Source: Kastovskya adunca ATA6-11-RM4
GTDB taxonomy: Bacteria > Cyanobacteriota > Cyanobacteriia > Cyanobacteriales > Coleofasciculaceae
DNA: 64,000 nucleotides
Reading direction: 5' to 3'
NCBI GenBank assembly: GCA_019359445.1
Contig: JAHHHJ010000006.1
Location: 62,001-126,000, forward strand
In this document: one piece after another, positions 63,858 to 64,000 of the stretch
How positions within the stretch are numbered: the first letter of the stretch is position 1
How the letters are laid out: each line of letters starts with the position of its first letter
Translations under genes and position numbers: made by a program
Notes under the pieces: model-generated
Databases searched by the model: none
Told to the model about the DNA's origin: nothing
The model's input: the letters and a program-made list of their open reading frames with translations, nothing else

Positions 63858-64000
63858 CTGCTGGATGAGGCTCACTTTGCTTGCTGACGCTGGATGAGCT
63901 TTGTGTGCCTCAGCATAAATTCTCAGCGCCACAGACAGCTGTTGTTCAGCGCTCTCTCCTTGTGCCTGAAACCAAGCAAGTGTATCGGGATCGACTAAAA
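63828..64000 (-). CDS. BrnA-like antitoxin, C-terminal part (5' end outside window)
   Basis: 56 residues visible: VDPDTLAWFQAQGESAEQQL, then SVALRIYAEAHKAHPASASK. DPDTLAWFQAQG and ALRIYAEAHK are the pattern of BrnA-type antitoxins (RHH fold). The last residues (QQANNSNATGG) are coded by the attC-like site, a usual trait of cassette genes. The brnT toxin gene would normally lie further right, outside the window. Confidence 0.65.
   Translation of the reverse strand, partial: LVDPDTLAWFQAQGESAEQQLSVALRIYAEAHKAHPASASKVSLIQQANNSNATGG

Overview
The window looks like chromosomal DNA of a filamentous, non-marine-picoplankton cyanobacterium (Microcoleus/Coleofasciculus/Oscillatoria-like). The signs are very many HIP1 octamers (gcgatcgc), cyanobacteria-restricted families (DUF3611, DUF3155, DUF2808, DUF1838, CCB1, Ycf46, HLIP), a group 2 sigma factor of the SigC type, and short tandem-repeat arrays between and inside genes. 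The genus is inferred from gene content and repeat style; no rRNA is present to fix it. Almost everything is ordinary core chromosome. Only the last ~1.5 kb on the right looks accessory.

Layout. 1-4 kb (minus): a large MGH1/GH63-like glycoside hydrolase running off the left edge, co-oriented with an SDR dehydrogenase, then a small holin-like membrane protein. 4.5-10.1 kb: alpha/beta hydrolase, L,D-transpeptidase, a secreted PGTQQ-repeat protein, a decayed amino-acid permease, a CAP-domain lipoprotein and an AI-2E transporter. 10.3-14.3 kb: tRNA-Pro(CGG), lipA, gpsA and sigC with a strong terminator. 14.4-21.7 kb (mostly minus): gatA, aat, rpsN, nth, an RseP-type site-2 protease, serS and a DUF3611 protein. 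21.9-28.4 kb: an NTF2-like protein, PadR regulator, CCB1 haem-attachment factor, DUF3155, a GAF histidine kinase, an SLH-domain porin-like protein and a TerB-like protein. 28.4-36.1 kb: rsmB, a TPR protein, a PII-like protein, anmK, a conserved hypothetical and a Ser/Thr kinase. 36.4-39.7 kb: the three-gene proton-translocating transhydrogenase operon. 40.5-46.8 kb: DUF2808, then the conserved cluster rpmH-rnpA-PH-yidC-jag-DUF177-ycf46 and an SH3 protein. 46.8-61.1 kb: GH31 glucosidase, an unrecognised 477-aa protein, tandem peptidoglycan-binding proteins, an HLIP, HdeD, DUF1838, alpha/beta hydrolase, MFS transporter and a glycosyltransferase-methyltransferase fusion. 61.5-64 kb: a membrane PH/coiled-coil repeat protein, a DUF1778/GNAT toxin-antitoxin pair, a tyrosine-recombinase (IntI-like) relic, an attC-like hairpin site and the end of a BrnA-like antitoxin.

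Themes. Several genes act on the envelope (L,D-transpeptidase, anhydroMurNAc kinase, peptidoglycan-binding proteins, YidC, S2P, SLH protein). Others serve translation and protein quality (gatA, aat, rpsN, serS, rpmH, rnpA, rsmB) or photosynthesis and redox (CCB1, HLIP, Pnt, possible Hik2-like kinase). The most unusual signals are: (1) the right-edge cluster of IntI-like relic, attC-like site and toxin-antitoxin genes, which looks like a degraded integron or cassette region; (2) short tandem repeats that have entered reading frames (rsmB, anmK) or supply stop codons; (3) two mutually exclusive hairpins before the PGTQQ-repeat gene; (4) the glycosyltransferase-methyltransferase fusion. I found no clear new defence or biosynthetic system, and no CRISPR array or complete insertion sequence.
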